Assembly: GCA_037893245.1 (NCBI GenBank)
Contig: JBAIAA010000415.1
Coordinates: 1,240,001 to 1,304,000, forward strand
Direction: 5' to 3'
Length of the DNA stretch: 64,000 nt
Origin: Crossaster papposus
Lineage: Eukaryota > Echinodermata > Asteroidea > Velatida > Solasteridae
Shown: in pieces, positions 9,952-20,945 of the stretch
Layout of the letters: the number at the start of each line of letters is the position of its first letter
Position numbering within the stretch: the stretch's first letter is position 1
The notes under the pieces: generated by a model
Told to the model about the DNA's origin: nothing
Seen by the model: the letters and a program-made list of their open reading frames with translations, nothing else
Databases searched by the model: none
Position numbers and translations under genes: made by a program

Positions 9952-10226
9952 CACTACCAGACGCCACTTTTACCGAGGAAGACAACGAGCCAACCCCCCC
10001 CCCCCCCCCTCCCCCCCCCCCCCCCCCCCCCCCCACTACCAAACCTGAGGATGACATCTCTGCTGCTTCACAACTAGCCATTATCGAGGAATTTCCCAAC
10101 CTTGCACTTACCAACCTTTTACATTCTCTTTCTGGATTGAATCAGCCTTTCAAATCAAATCTACACACAGTACATTACCGTTCTCCAGTATTAACCACAC
10201 ATACCACAAGGTTTTATTTTAAGTAG
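9952..10226 (+). CDS. Candidate terminal exon, proline-rich, unknown protein
   Basis: Follows an acceptor-like TCTTTGGACAG and stays open to TAG 10224-10226. Reads LPDATFTEEDNEPT, a Pro run encoded by a ~39 bp cytosine tract (about 9996-10034), then TTKPEDDISAASQLAIIEEF and LTNLLHSLSG. I do not recognise a domain; the DISAASQLAIIEEFPNLALT segment looks like real coding sequence because it lacks low complexity. The C tract makes the frame unsure: a sequencing or length error there would shift it. May be the 3' exon of the gene suggested by the GC-rich island and the duplicated exons, though the phases read by eye do not all agree. Confidence 0.35.
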
Positions 10227-11579
10227 GGCCTACATGTATTCTTAATTTCACACTATTTTATTTTTATACTATTAATTTTGGTTCTCTTTATTACCTTTTT
10301 AGTACTCCAATTTTAATGCAGTGCGTTTATCATAAATTGATATCACTGCATACAAATAATCAATTTTTAGCAAGACCCAGTTGTCTTCTGCACAATGCAG
10401 CTCACGAATATTTTGGACGTAGTGGCACGTCACGCCATACCAGTAAGGTACATACTACATGTATAAACATCATAGACAGCATAAATGCATCCTCTCATCT
10501 TATGGGATTTCACTGATTGTCATTCAGGTACTCCATATGTGTGTATAAACTAATCATTTTCAATAGCTATCATGTAACACAGAGCCATATTGTATAAATT
10601 TACTATTTATTTGGTGTTTATTTGCAATTTGTTTGGGTGAATGGGGTTCCAGTAAATTTAAAACATAATTTAAAATTGTTGGGTCGGGAGCCCAAAAATA
10701 GGGTCGGTCGGGAATGAGAACCACATAAAAAGGGCCGTCCTAATAAACCCACCCTGCGAGAGCTAAATAATTTTCCAAAGGCCTATTCGATTTTATATCT
10801 AAATGATTTAACAACAAAGGACATAATGATCCTATACAATTCCTATAAAATTGTCAATACCTTTCTAACCTAATTTGGTATTACAATTTAATTACTAAAA
10901 TCCGGAAAGTCATGCATGGCCATGGTTAGTCATAACGTTTATGCAACTGTTTTTATTTTCCATTTTGTAATAAAGATACGTTTCACAACATTTAATGTTT
11001 TGGATTGTCCCAGTTGTATCCTTTCCTTAGCTGTTATGAATACTGGTATTAGTTTTTAGCCGATAGCGGGCTATTCTATTTCCATTTACAACTGCATGCG
11101 TCGTCGGGGAACTACATATTTTCGCCATTTTCCAACTATAGATTTTACAATGGGCCTAATGCATTCGCGAGTGGTAACATTTTTTTCACTAAACGGTTCT
11201 TTTCCGCATCTATTGAAATATTATTGGTGTACCTCCCGGAGGCTGCCTGTCGACATGGCTGACTGTCCGGTCGGAATGACTTTGCACTGTATGCAGTGGC
11301 CCATGATCTATTTAAGGAAAATAGCAAGGTTTTTATTTGAACAAGTTATACTTTTAATTTAAAACTTTCTGATTGAATGATGTACAACTGAACTATTTAA
11401 AACATGAAACAAACCTTTACGACACATTTGAAAAGCATTATGGGATGACAAACAAGCAAGTTTATACACACACACCTAGCTGGTACTCTACTCCCTAAGT
11501 TTTGCGGTTTGTTTGTCATACAATCCATTATGTTTTTCGGACGTCAACGAGGTGATCTATAAGTTACAATTCCACCCAG
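10227..11579. other. AT-rich sequence, no supported gene
   Basis: Contains a short repeat-like segment near 10678-10745 (GGGTCGGGAGCC, GGGTCGGTCGGG, GGCCGTCC), a pattern that suggests a dispersed element. A small open stretch at 11096-11362 has no recognisable product. Confidence 0.4.
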
Positions 11580-11615
11580 CTAGCGGGTGCCGCGCGAAGC
11601 GCGGCATCCCGCTAG
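11580..11615. repeat. GC-rich perfect-type hairpin
   Basis: CTAGCGGGTGCCGCG and CGCGGCATCCCGCTAG form a 16 bp stem with one mismatch and a 5-6 nt loop (CGAAG). It stands alone in AT-rich DNA and may be the end hairpin of a dispersed element. Confidence 0.7.
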
Positions 11616-12327
11616 TACTATATTATGTGTAAAAAAAGGTATGGGGCGAAGTGACTTCAGAGCGAAATAAAAAATAAAAAAAAGTGAGAAAAACCAATTC
11701 GCAAAATGCTATTTTCGCCCCATTACATTTTTTAAGTAAAATCACTCAAATTCGACAAAATAATTTTTGGAGAACAGTTTTAGCATAGTATTTTAAATAG
11801 CTACTAGTAACTATAAATGCCTTTAAAAAGTTGACCCAGGGGGTCGGAACGAAACTCATTTTCTAGGCATCTTTTCATTTACACCATACGGCCTATAAAT
11901 ACGGGGACGGTTGTACATGTACATGCGCAGTACGTCACTTTACTCGACGAGTGACGTTCATATGTGAATACGCGGCCACATGCATGAGTTATAACATATT
12001 ATTTTCCTTCCTTGAGAACTCTCAAAATGGATTAATTCGAAGACAAATAATATCTTTTAAAATTTACAACCGCTGCACATCGCCTGACGTTTTTGCATGG
12101 CCTTATGAGATACTTCCCCAAGTAACCGGCTCGCTTATTCTTTTTCCCCAGGACAAATGAGGCCACTTAGTATAAATTGGCGTATCTAAGTTTCCGGGCG
12201 GCGAGTTTTTTTTCCCAAACGACATCGCCAATGAACTGTTTTTTAACGCATCTGATTGGTTGTTTAACATATACGTCATCCATTCATCCATATGTCGCTT
12301 TGCACGACGTGTACTAGGGTAACAGAA
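11616..12327. other. No supported gene
   Basis: AT-rich sequence with A-rich tracts near 11660-11690; no coding or clear repeat structure seen. Confidence 0.4.
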
Positions 12328-12452
12328 GCCCAGAGTCCTATGGTCAAAAATGGTTAGGGTTATGGTCAATAAGTTGAGTCCTAGGGTCAATAAAACCCAG
12401 AGTCCTATGGTCAATAAGTTGGGAGTCCTAGGGTCAATAAATTGAGAGTACA
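12328..12452. repeat. Short tandem repeat, ~23 bp unit
   Basis: Four to five imperfect copies of AGTCCTAGGGTCAATAAGTT, alternating GTCCTATGGTCAA and GTCCTAGGGTCAA. Confidence 0.6.
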
Positions 12453-12533
12453 ATTTACTACCATGCGCTAAAAACCAGTTCTATGGCGATGTCGTTTGGA
12501 GAAAAAAAATAGCGTCCGGGAGGGGTCGTAAAA

Positions 12534-12573
12534 TCTTACGGGAGTTTTGGTTCAGACCAAAACTCTCGTAAGA
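12534..12573. repeat. Hairpin, 18 bp arms
   Basis: TCTTACGGGAGTTTTGGT and ACCAAAACTCTCGTAAGA around TCAG; one mismatch. The following ~230 bp is enriched in CGTAA/TTACG words, suggesting a small element of which this is one end. Confidence 0.65.
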
Positions 12574-13525
12574 AAATTACGGCAGTACTACGGAAATCTA
12601 GACCGCGACGCTTTCTCATCGCTTCCGCACCTGCCGTAACACCACCGTAAGACTCCGCAAGGTGATCTTAACCATCCGCAAGGATTCGTAACAATTCTCC
12701 CGCTTTCGGTACACTACGGCTGCGTCACGATTCCTGGAGGAAGCCCGAGGTCCCTTACGTTTCCTTTCGTTTCCTAACGAATCCTTACGGAAGCGTTGCG
12801 GTGTTTCAGGTATTAACAAGAATGTACAGTGATAAACTGTGTAGTATTGTGTGCTTTACCCCAATGCCTAGGACACAGGGTTTCACTGAAGGTGAACAAT
12901 AGCTCGGACTTACGAGAAACAGTTTAAGGAAGATAACTAGAATAAATTATTATGCAAATTGAATATGTAATGCAAAACTGGTTGCCATCTTACCAATAAT
13001 TGTATATGTCCCTATAATATGGGCCTTGTTGTTTGGCACGGCTTTTGACAACGGCTACGCTGCGGTATGGACCGTTTTAAAACAGGACTATTGGAACGAA
13101 CTGAACGGGGGCAGTGAAAATGTGTGATCCTACAAGTTTCAAAAAGAGTCAACGCCGTTTCTTAAGCGACATACAGTTGTGCGCATGTGTCATTTTCAAA
13201 TCTAGATTAAATAAAATGCATTATTCATGAGCGGTGACCCGCGATAGAGGGACGATAAAAAAACGGAAATTACCGATGAATACTGACATTAGGGGCTTTT
13301 CTTTTTTTGATGAGTTCATTAATAAGAATATCCGTGATTTAATAAAAATAAAAAAAACCAAACAAAATTGGAATGACAAGCGCAAAATTTAAACTTAAAT
13401 ACAGACGCTCCGTTTCGTTAGTCATTAAGGAAAGAATGGTTTTCGGGACAAATTTGACATTGAAAGTGAGTTTTTCCAAACTCAAAAAATGGTTTGTATA
13501 AAAAAGCAGATTGTGATCTCTTTAA

Positions 13526-13968
13526 TTCATGTGTTTTCGAAAGAGCAAACCCAGCAAGTGTTAAACAAAACTAGGTTTGAATATTTAGTTTTTTCCATCT
13601 TTAACGGAGTTTTCTGCAACGCGACATTGCGGCCTAGTATGATACCCGTGTAAATAAGTCTCGCATATTGTTTAAGGACACGTTTGGGAATACGCGGTTC
13701 TAGATTTCGAACCAGAGTGGGCAAATATCAGGATGAATACTGTTTACAATTTTTAATTTGCCGCGTATTCGGCCCGTGATTTGCCAACTTGGATTCAAAA
13801 TCTAGAACCGCGTATTCCCAAACAATATGCGTATTCCCATTTGGACAGGTATCATGCTAAACCGCAATGTCGCGTTGCGGACAACTCCGTTCAAGATGGA
13901 AAAAACTAAATATTCAAACCTAGTTTTGTTTATCACTTGCTGGGTTTGCTCTTTCGAAAACACATGAA
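13526..13968. mobile_element. TTAA-flanked foldback MITE
   Basis: 443 bp, flanked by TTAA on both sides (13522-13525 and 13969-13972). Its two halves are long inverted copies: it begins TTCATGTGTTTTCGAAAGAG and ends with the exact complement, and the arms continue for about 170 bp each (shared AAACCTAGTTTTG, CGCGTATTCCCAAAC). The other arm of the host element (near 15070) shows the empty site CTCTTTAAAGGAAAC. A 4 bp TTAA duplication is the signature of piggyBac or Kolobok superfamilies. Confidence 0.85.
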
Positions 13969-14310
13969 TTAAAGGAAACATGTAATAAGGGTTTTTTTTG
14001 CTTAAATCAATAAAGTATCATATTGACAACAACATTATGTGTGAGGTTGTGTTTATTTTCTGTGATAAATGGGAGAAAATAATTGTTGAAAATGTTTAGT
14101 CATACCACTCCGCCCCTCAAAGGGAAGCTTCATTAACATAAAACTTCGCGTGGGGTATGACAAAAATCGAGGCAGAGAATTGCCTCGCTGCGGGGGGGCG
14201 CTACCCGGGCCTGGCTTGCATTATGCGCGCATTGCATGCAACAAGTCTTTGTCTACGAGTTTACAATGCCGGTTTTTTTAATCAGGGTAAAAATACAACT
14301 GTTTTCAGTC

Positions 14311-14457
14311 ATGCCGACTAGATGTGTAGCTGCTGGGTGTAGCAAAACTACCAAGGATGGAGTAAGCCTTCATTTGTTTCCGGCTGATCCTAAAAATCGG
14401 AGGATTTGGACAGCCAAAGTAAATCTTACCAGAGCGAAGTGGTCCCGCCGGGCCTAG
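14311..14457 (+). pseudogene. THAP zinc-finger domain, N-terminal part
   Basis: ATG 14311 opens MPTRCVAAGCSKTTKDGVSL followed by HLFPADP and a conserved Trp (RRIWTAKV), which is the first two thirds of a C2CH THAP DNA-binding domain (Cys-x4-Cys, HxFP, W). The frame ends at TAG before the last Cys-x2-His pair and the AVPTIF-type end, so it is truncated or the rest lies beyond an intron I could not find. A splice-acceptor-like TTTTCAG sits just before the ATG. THAP domains occur at the N-terminus of P-element and Kolobok transposases and in many host genes; its place between terminal inverted repeats favours a transposon origin. Confidence 0.65.
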
Positions 14458-14641
14458 TGATTTTTCGGCCCGATCTGCAGCGACCATTTTGAGCGGTCGT
14501 GCTTCGACACTGGTCTGTACAGCAACTTTGGCATGCCCTTAAAAAACATGCTGAAGTCAGATGCTGTCCTAACGATATTCCAATCGGACGAATCTGTACT
14601 GTTTTCGTCAGATTCACTAAAAACCGACGAAGAACTTTCAC
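14454..14641 (-). other. Ser/Asp-rich open stretch, opposite strand
   Basis: Minus-strand frame opening MDDRESSSSVFSESDEN and ending with a stop near 14454, just beside the THAP fragment. Acidic N-termini of this kind are common in transposases and host factors. I recognise no domain. Confidence 0.2.
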
Positions 14642-15677
14642 GATCGTCCATGTTTAGTCCGCGCCGATTACTGTACATGTACATGTACTTTGTACGTACG
14701 TATCCTTTGCTTTGGACAGCGTGCGTGTGGGTGATCGCGTTTACATGTACATGTGCGGTGTGCACAAGGCGTACGGGATTCGTTCACTCTCGTACACACA
14801 ACAATGTGTGCGTACGTGGCCACGCGAACCCGTCTCGTACCTAGACGTCGCGTACCGACTATCGATAATTTGTCCGGGCCTGACTCGATTTACGTCACTC
14901 ATTTTGAGTGGCCGCGAAATTTAAAAAGGGGGGGTCAATTTCTGGACGGCAAATTACCACACTAAACGTACACTAGAACCAGTTTTGCTTTTTATTCACA
15001 TTTGATACACATAAATCTATTGATTTAAAACAAAAAATGCGTAATGAAGATGTTAGACTACATGTTTCCTTTAAAGAGATCACGATCTGCTTTTTTATAC
15101 AAACCATTTTTTGAGTTTGGAAAAACTCACCTTCACTGTCAAATTTGTCCCGAAAACCATTATTTCCTTAATGACTAACGAAACGGAGCGTCTGTATTTA
15201 AGTTTAAATTTTGCGCTTGTCATTCCAATTTTGTTTGGTTTTGGGGGTTTATTAAATCACGGATATTCTTATGAATGAACGCATCAAAATAAAAAAAGCC
15301 CCCAATGTCAGTATTCATCGGTAATTTCCGTTTTTTGATCGTCCCTCTGTCGCGGGTCACCGCTCATGAATAATGCATTTTATTTAATCTGGATTTGAAA
15401 ATGGCACATGCGCACAACTGTATGTCGCTATACACAATGGCAGAAACAGCGGTGGAGTATACCCAAAAAAATACATAATGCATGCTTACGCAAGCCCACT
15501 GACTATTGATGTAAAATGTTTTCTTTGTCTAGTTATTGGTCAAGTCCCTCTTCCTTTAGGTCCATTCACTGCCTATAATTTACCAGAAAGCCCAAAGTAG
15601 CAATCTAAAATATACAAATAAAAGCAGTTACTTAAACTGTCAACATAGACTCTTAGTATCTCCCTGACAACTCGCAT

Positions 15678-15881
15678 CTAGTTCTTGACTCCGTATATCA
15701 CCATGAATTCGGCTGGCTTGTTAATAGCGCCCTCTTCGTCGCATTCATACTCGACTCGAGCCCACTGCCACATCGCTTCAAGACATGCCTGCTGATTAGA
15801 CTTGCCAACTCGCTCCACATCTTTAATAGCATCCATCCAAATGCCTGACCAGACGGGGTATAATTGAAGAGAAGGTATCAA
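15678..15881 (-). CDS. Candidate host exon (terminal), unknown protein
   Basis: Minus-strand frame reading YPVWSGIWMDAIKDVERVGK, then QACLEAMWQWARVEYECDEE and ending at a stop near 15678 after VIYGVKN. The composition (Trp-rich, no repeats) looks like real protein. A second candidate exon lies ~100 bp upstream on the same strand. I do not recognise the family. Confidence 0.35.
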   Translation of the reverse strand: MIPSLQLYPVWSGIWMDAIKDVERVGKSNQQACLEAMWQWARVEYECDEEGAINKPAEFMVIYGVKN

Positions 15882-15977
15882 TTGTTCTAATCAGAATAAA
15901 TCAGACTTTTTACAAATCTTTACATTATGTTAAGGGGAGGTAACTTTGGTAAGTGGCCCTTTTTTGCGGTATACTTA

Positions 15978-16102
15978 CACTTTGCTTTGTTTTTGGTCAA
16001 GCTAAAATTAAACTGCTGCGTCTTGCAAGAGAGTTGAGACCAGTCGCACATCTCCCTCAGAAACTTCTCTGCCTGTTCTTCAGTCTTGTTCCACATTTTC
16101 AC
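15978..16102 (-). CDS. Candidate host exon, unknown protein
   Basis: Minus-strand frame reading MKMWNKTEEQAEKFLREMCD then WSQLSCKTQQFNFSLTKNKA, followed by a donor-like AAAGT|GTAAGTATAC (on the + strand GTATACTTACACTTT at 15969-15983). Together with 15678-15881 it may form part of a gene reading leftwards. Upstream, 16352-16555 on the same strand holds another open stretch of unclear value. Confidence 0.3.
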
Positions 16103-16629
16103 ATTCCTCTCCTATATAACATTTTTGAAACGATACACAAAAAAGGTCTGCCAATAACGGACGTCAATACCGGAGGTATAAAGAAACAATATGCTGAATA
16201 ATCACCCCATGCCTAATAAAACACAAATTAGTATAGAAAGACGTATGCCTACATGTCTGAATTATTGTTGTATAGCTACACGCCAGTTTGCTGTTACGCC
16301 ACACGGAGCGCCATCTGTCGATGGATACCACACACAACATTCGTAAGAGAGTCACTCACTTCTCTTTATATTTTTTGCTTTGGGTGGATGCCCGATGGAT
16401 TTATCGCTCAAATAACGGAATAAAGGAATAAAACAAATACGAGAGTATTTTTCCTTGTTTGTGTATGCTAATGCGCCTTTCACGTTCAACACCAACTGTA
16501 TTTTGCAAGGTTGTTTTTGGCCAAAATAGAATGGTGAACCGTCACGGTTAACCACGATACGGGGGGGGGGGGGGGCTTGAGTAGGCCTATGTATTTTTAC
16601 AAAGGCAGTACATTGTATATCATATTATT

Positions 16630-17052
16630 GTGCGCTATTTTCCCATTGTAATTATTAGAACTACAGTAGAAGAATTAGGTTCGGACGTCGTGACATTAAA
16701 ACTGCAATGTTTCAAACTAGGAAGATCTCCCAGAATCCCAGATCCACCAATTGTTAATGTACCACAGAAAGATGGTAAATATTTCTTGTGTTCGGGGATA
16801 GAGGTAGGGTTTGACAAAAAGGTTCTAATTTATACTTTAGCAGTTTATACCAAGTTTGATAGTACATGTACATGTAGAATACACCAATTATACAAAATGG
16901 TACCTCATACAAATACTGGGGAAAAAATCGGAATTGTTGGTAAAATACTTCGTGTATTTGGTTCAAATACTATCAGCTATAGTAGTTTAGAGGATACAAA
17001 CAAACATTTTAAAACGCTACCTTTTCTAACAAGATTGGCCTTCATTGAATAA
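16630..17052 (+). CDS. Open reading frame of unknown function
   Basis: About 140 codons without a stop (GTG 16630 or an internal ATG at 16915 as possible starts), reading VTLKLQCFKLGRSPRIPDPP and TGEKIGIVGKILRVFG. Composition is protein-like but there is no ATG at the start and no recognised domain. A 16 bp G run lies ~50 bp upstream. Could be an exon or a chance frame. Confidence 0.2.
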   Translation: MRYFPIVIIRTTVEELGSDVVTLKLQCFKLGRSPRIPDPPIVNVPQKDGKYFLCSGIEVGFDKKVLIYTLAVYTKFDSTCTCRIHQLYKMVPHTNTGEKIGIVGKILRVFGSNTISYSSLEDTNKHFKTLPFLTRLAFIE

Positions 17053-17059
17053 ATTCCAA

Positions 17060-17638
17060 GTATGTACAACAATTAAAGGGGAATGCAGAATTGCTGTATA
17101 ATAATTTAAAATGTCGATTGACAATAAGCTAAGTGATTCTGCATCGATTGTACGCGTGGCACGTGCTGCACGGCCCGGTCCATATGAAGCAATTTATGGG
17201 ACGGAGAGAACCCCCCCCCCCCCCCCCCTCCTTTGTGGTTGTTATTGTGCTTGCGGACTGATGTGGTTTCTTATTAGGTTTTTAGGGGGGGGGTGTTAAC
17301 AATAGTCTAGGGAGTTTATAGGTATATGGGGGACTAAGGAGAGAGTCGCTTGGTTCTATATCTTGCTGCGTATAGCCCGGTAGCCTGGTCGAGGTATATC
17401 CCCGAATGTCTGTCACGATTATGCACACATAATGTTAATAAGCAACCATTCTAGGGGCAGGCCGTTTCCCCAAAACAATTTATATTTTGTTCTTCTCATA
17501 TTTATCACTCAAAACAACAACTTTGATACGTGTACATTGTATACTGAAAATCACTTAATTAAAGATAATCTTTTATTTAAACTAATTACATTACGTGGGC
17601 TCTTTAAGGAAGTACAGTAATATCAATTACTATATAAA
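17060..17638. other. No supported gene; homopolymer C and G runs
   Basis: Holds a C run (about 17211-17228) and a shorter G run (17285-17294) about 60 bp apart; otherwise unremarkable up to the satellite border. Confidence 0.4.
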
Positions 17639-20600
17639 ACTAGACATGTGTTTGTGGACAAACACAGAGCTGTTTCGAGTGTCTTACATTATTTTCAATA
17701 TGTGTGTGTGGTGGTCTATGTGTGTGCCAAGTCTCAAGTCGATCAAATTTACGAAAGTGTCAAAGTCAATAGTCTGAAGAAAAACGTGTACAAAACCTAT
17801 GGGGGAAAAATTGAATCTTTAAGGTGACGTCACGTGACCTTGAATGACGCAATCGTGCCCAATTTCTTTCAGGAACATCTGGGGGTGGTGTTCTAAGTGT
17901 ATGCCAAGTTTCAAGTCGGTCGGATTAACCAAAGTGTCAAAGACAATAGTCTTAAGAAAAACGTGTACAAAACCTATGGGGGAAATTTCACCTTTAACGC
18001 AAAGTCACGTGACCTTGAGTGACGTAATCACAACGAATTTCTTCTAGGACCGTCCTTGGGTGGTTGTCTAAATATATGCCAAGTCTCAAGTCGATCGGAA
18101 TTACCAAAGTGTCAAAGTGTATTGTCTGAATAAACGTGTGCAAATCCTATGGAGAAAAGTCTGAACAAAAAAAAAAAAATAGACATGTGTTTGTGGACAA
18201 ACACAGAGCTGTTTCGAGTGTCTAAAATTACTTTCAATATGTATGTGGTAATCTTTTGTGTGTGCCAAGTCTCAAGTCGATCAGATTTACTAAAGTGTCA
18301 AAGTCAATAGTCTAAAGAAAAACGTGTACAAAACCTATGGGGGAAAATTGAACCTTTAACGTGACACCCCGTAACCTTGAATGACGTAATTGTGCCAAAT
18401 TTCTCCTACGACCGTCTGTGGATGGTGGTTTATGTGTGTACCAAGTCTCAAGTCGATCGGATTAACTAAGTGTCAAAGTCAAGAGTCTAAAGAAAAACGT
18501 GTACAAAACCTATGGGGGACAAATTAAACCTTTAACTTGACGTCACGTGACCTTGAATGACGCAATCGTGCTGAATTTCTTTCAAAAACATCTGGTGGTG
18601 GTGTTCTGAGTGTATGGCAAGTTTCAAGTCGGTCGGATTGACCAAAGTGTCAAATTCAATAGTCTGAAGAAAAACGTGTACAAAACCTATGGGAAAAATT
18701 TCACCTTTAACGCTAAGTCACGTGACCTTGAATGACGTAATCGCGACGAATTTCTTCTAGGACCGTCCTTGGGTGGTTGTCTAAGTGTATGCCAAGTCTC
18801 AAGTCCATTGGATTTACCAAAGTGTCAAAGTGTATTGTCTGAACAAACGTGTACAAATCCTATGGAGAACAAAAGGCAAAAAAAAAAAAAAAAAAAACTA
18901 GAAATGTGTTTGTGGACAAACACAGAGCTGTTTCGGGTGTCTAAGATGACCTTTATTATGTGTGTGCCGAGTATGAAATCGATCGGATTTACCCAAGTTA
19001 ATTGGTTGAAAAATACGTGTACAAATCCTATTGGGAAAGCTACACCTTTAATGTGACGTCACATGACACCTGGGAATGTCATCATGATGTCATCTTAATG
19101 TTCGTCTATAACACATTCTGGAATACTTGCATACCAAGTTTGACCCTAATCAGACCTGTACTTCCAGAGATAGAGGGTCCTAAAATCTGCCCCTTTAATG
19201 TGACGTCACATGACCCACGATGACGTCATCATGACGATTTTCCCCTTGGCCCTCATGGGTATGGTGGTCGAGGTGTGTGCTAAGTCTGAAGTCGATCGGA
19301 TGTACCAAAGTGTCAAAGATATATTAGTTGAAAAAAACGTGTTCAAATCCTATGGGGAAAACTGCACCTTTAATGTGACGTCACATGGCCCACGATGACG
19401 TCGTCATGGCGTCATCTTAATTTTCGTCTATAACACATCCTGGAATACTTGCATACCAAGTTTGACCCCAATCAGACCTTTACTTCCAGAGATAGAGGGT
19501 CTTAAAAACTACACGTTTAAAGTGACGTCACATGACCCACGATGACGTCATCATGACGATTATCCTTGTGGCCCTCCTAGAGATTGTGGTCGAGGTGTGT
19601 ACTAATTCTCGAGTCGATTGGATTTACCAAAGTGTCAAATTCAATAGTCTGACGAAAAACGTGTACAAAACCTATAGGAAAAACTGCGCCTTTAATGTGA
19701 CGTCACATGACACCCGATGACGTCATCGTGATGTCATCTTAATTTTCGTCTATAACACATCCCGGGATACTTGCATATCAAGTTTGTCCCCAATCGGGCC
19801 TGTACTTCCAGAGATAGAGGGTCTTATAAACTGCACCTTTAATGTGACGTCAAATGACCCACGATGACGTCATCATGACGATTTTTCTTCTGGCCCCCCT
19901 GAGGATGGTGGTCGAGGTGTGTCCTAAGTCTCAAGTCGATCGGATCTACCGAAGTGTCAAATTCAATATTCTGAAGAAAAACGTGTACAAATCCTATGGG
20001 AAAAAATTGCACCTTTAACGTGACATCACGTGACCACGAATGACGTAATCGTGACAAATTTCTTCTAGGATCATCTGTGGGTGGTGGTCTAAGTGTATGC
20101 CAAGTTTCAAGTCGATCGGATTTACCAAAGTGTCAAAGTGTATTGTCCGAACAAAAAACGTGTACAAACCCTATGGAGAAGAGTCTGAAGGAGAAAAAAA
20201 AAAAAAAACTAGACATGTGTTTGTGGACAAACACAGAGCTGTTTCGATTGTCTAACGTTACTTTCAATATATGTGTGTGTGGTGGTCTATGTGTGTGCCA
20301 AGTCTGAAGTCGATTGGATTTACACAAGTGCCAAATATATATTAGTTGAAAAAACGTGTACAAATCCTATGGGGAAATTTGAACCTTTAATGTGACGTCA
20401 CATGATACCCGATGATGTCATCATGATGTCATCTTAATTTTCGTCTGTAACACATCCTGGAATACTTGCATACCAAGTTTGACCCCAATCGGACATGTAC
20501 TTCTAGAGATAGAGGGTCCTTAACAAAAACGTGTACAAAACCAATGGGAGAAAAATGTGCACCTTTAATGTGACGTCACGTGACCGTGAATGACGCAATC

Positions 20601-20908
20601 GTGCCGAATTTCTTTCAGAAACATCTAAGAAGGGTGTTCTAAGTGTATGCCACGTTTCAAGTCGGTCGGATTTACCAAAGTGTCAAAGTCAAAAGTCTGA
20701 AGAAAAACGTGTACAAAACCTATGGGGAAAATTTCACCTTTAACGCGAAGTCACGTGACCTTGAATGACGTAATCGCGACGAATTTCTTCTAGGACCGTC
20801 CTTGGGTGGTTGTCTAAGTGTATGCCAAGTCTCAAGTCCATCGGATTTCCCAAAGTGTCAAAGTGTATTGTCTGAACAAACGTGTACAAATCCTATGGAG
20901 AACAAAAG

Positions 20909-20945
<37 letters not shown>

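Larger units (their letters stand above)
13150..15455. mobile_element. DNA element with ~380 bp terminal inverted repeats
   Basis: The stretch 13150-13525 is matched, inverted, by ~15062-15455 over nearly its whole length; shared landmarks are GCGACATACAGTTGTGCGCA, GAGCGGTGACCCGCGA, GGAATGACAAGCGCAAAATT and CAGACGCTCCGTTTCGTTAG. Weaker similarity goes on past a nested insertion (13526-13968) to about 14020. The centre (14050-14990) holds a THAP-domain fragment. No transposase catalytic core is visible, so this is probably non-autonomous. Target duplication not identified. Confidence 0.75.

Noticed and set aside
14684..14760. TACATGTACATGTA clusters as regulatory sites
   Set aside because: Short TACATGTA words are scattered over the whole window and appear to be a general composition feature.
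15715..15740. TAGCGCCCTC at 15724 as a transposon end
   Set aside because: The same word occurs in the piggyBac subterminal repeats, but here it lies in a candidate exon with no partner or target duplication.
17750..17830. Hammerhead ribozyme in the satellite (CTGAAGA followed by GGGGAAAA)
   Set aside because: The word before could serve as CUGANGA, but the bases between do not form stem II and no matching stem I or III was found.
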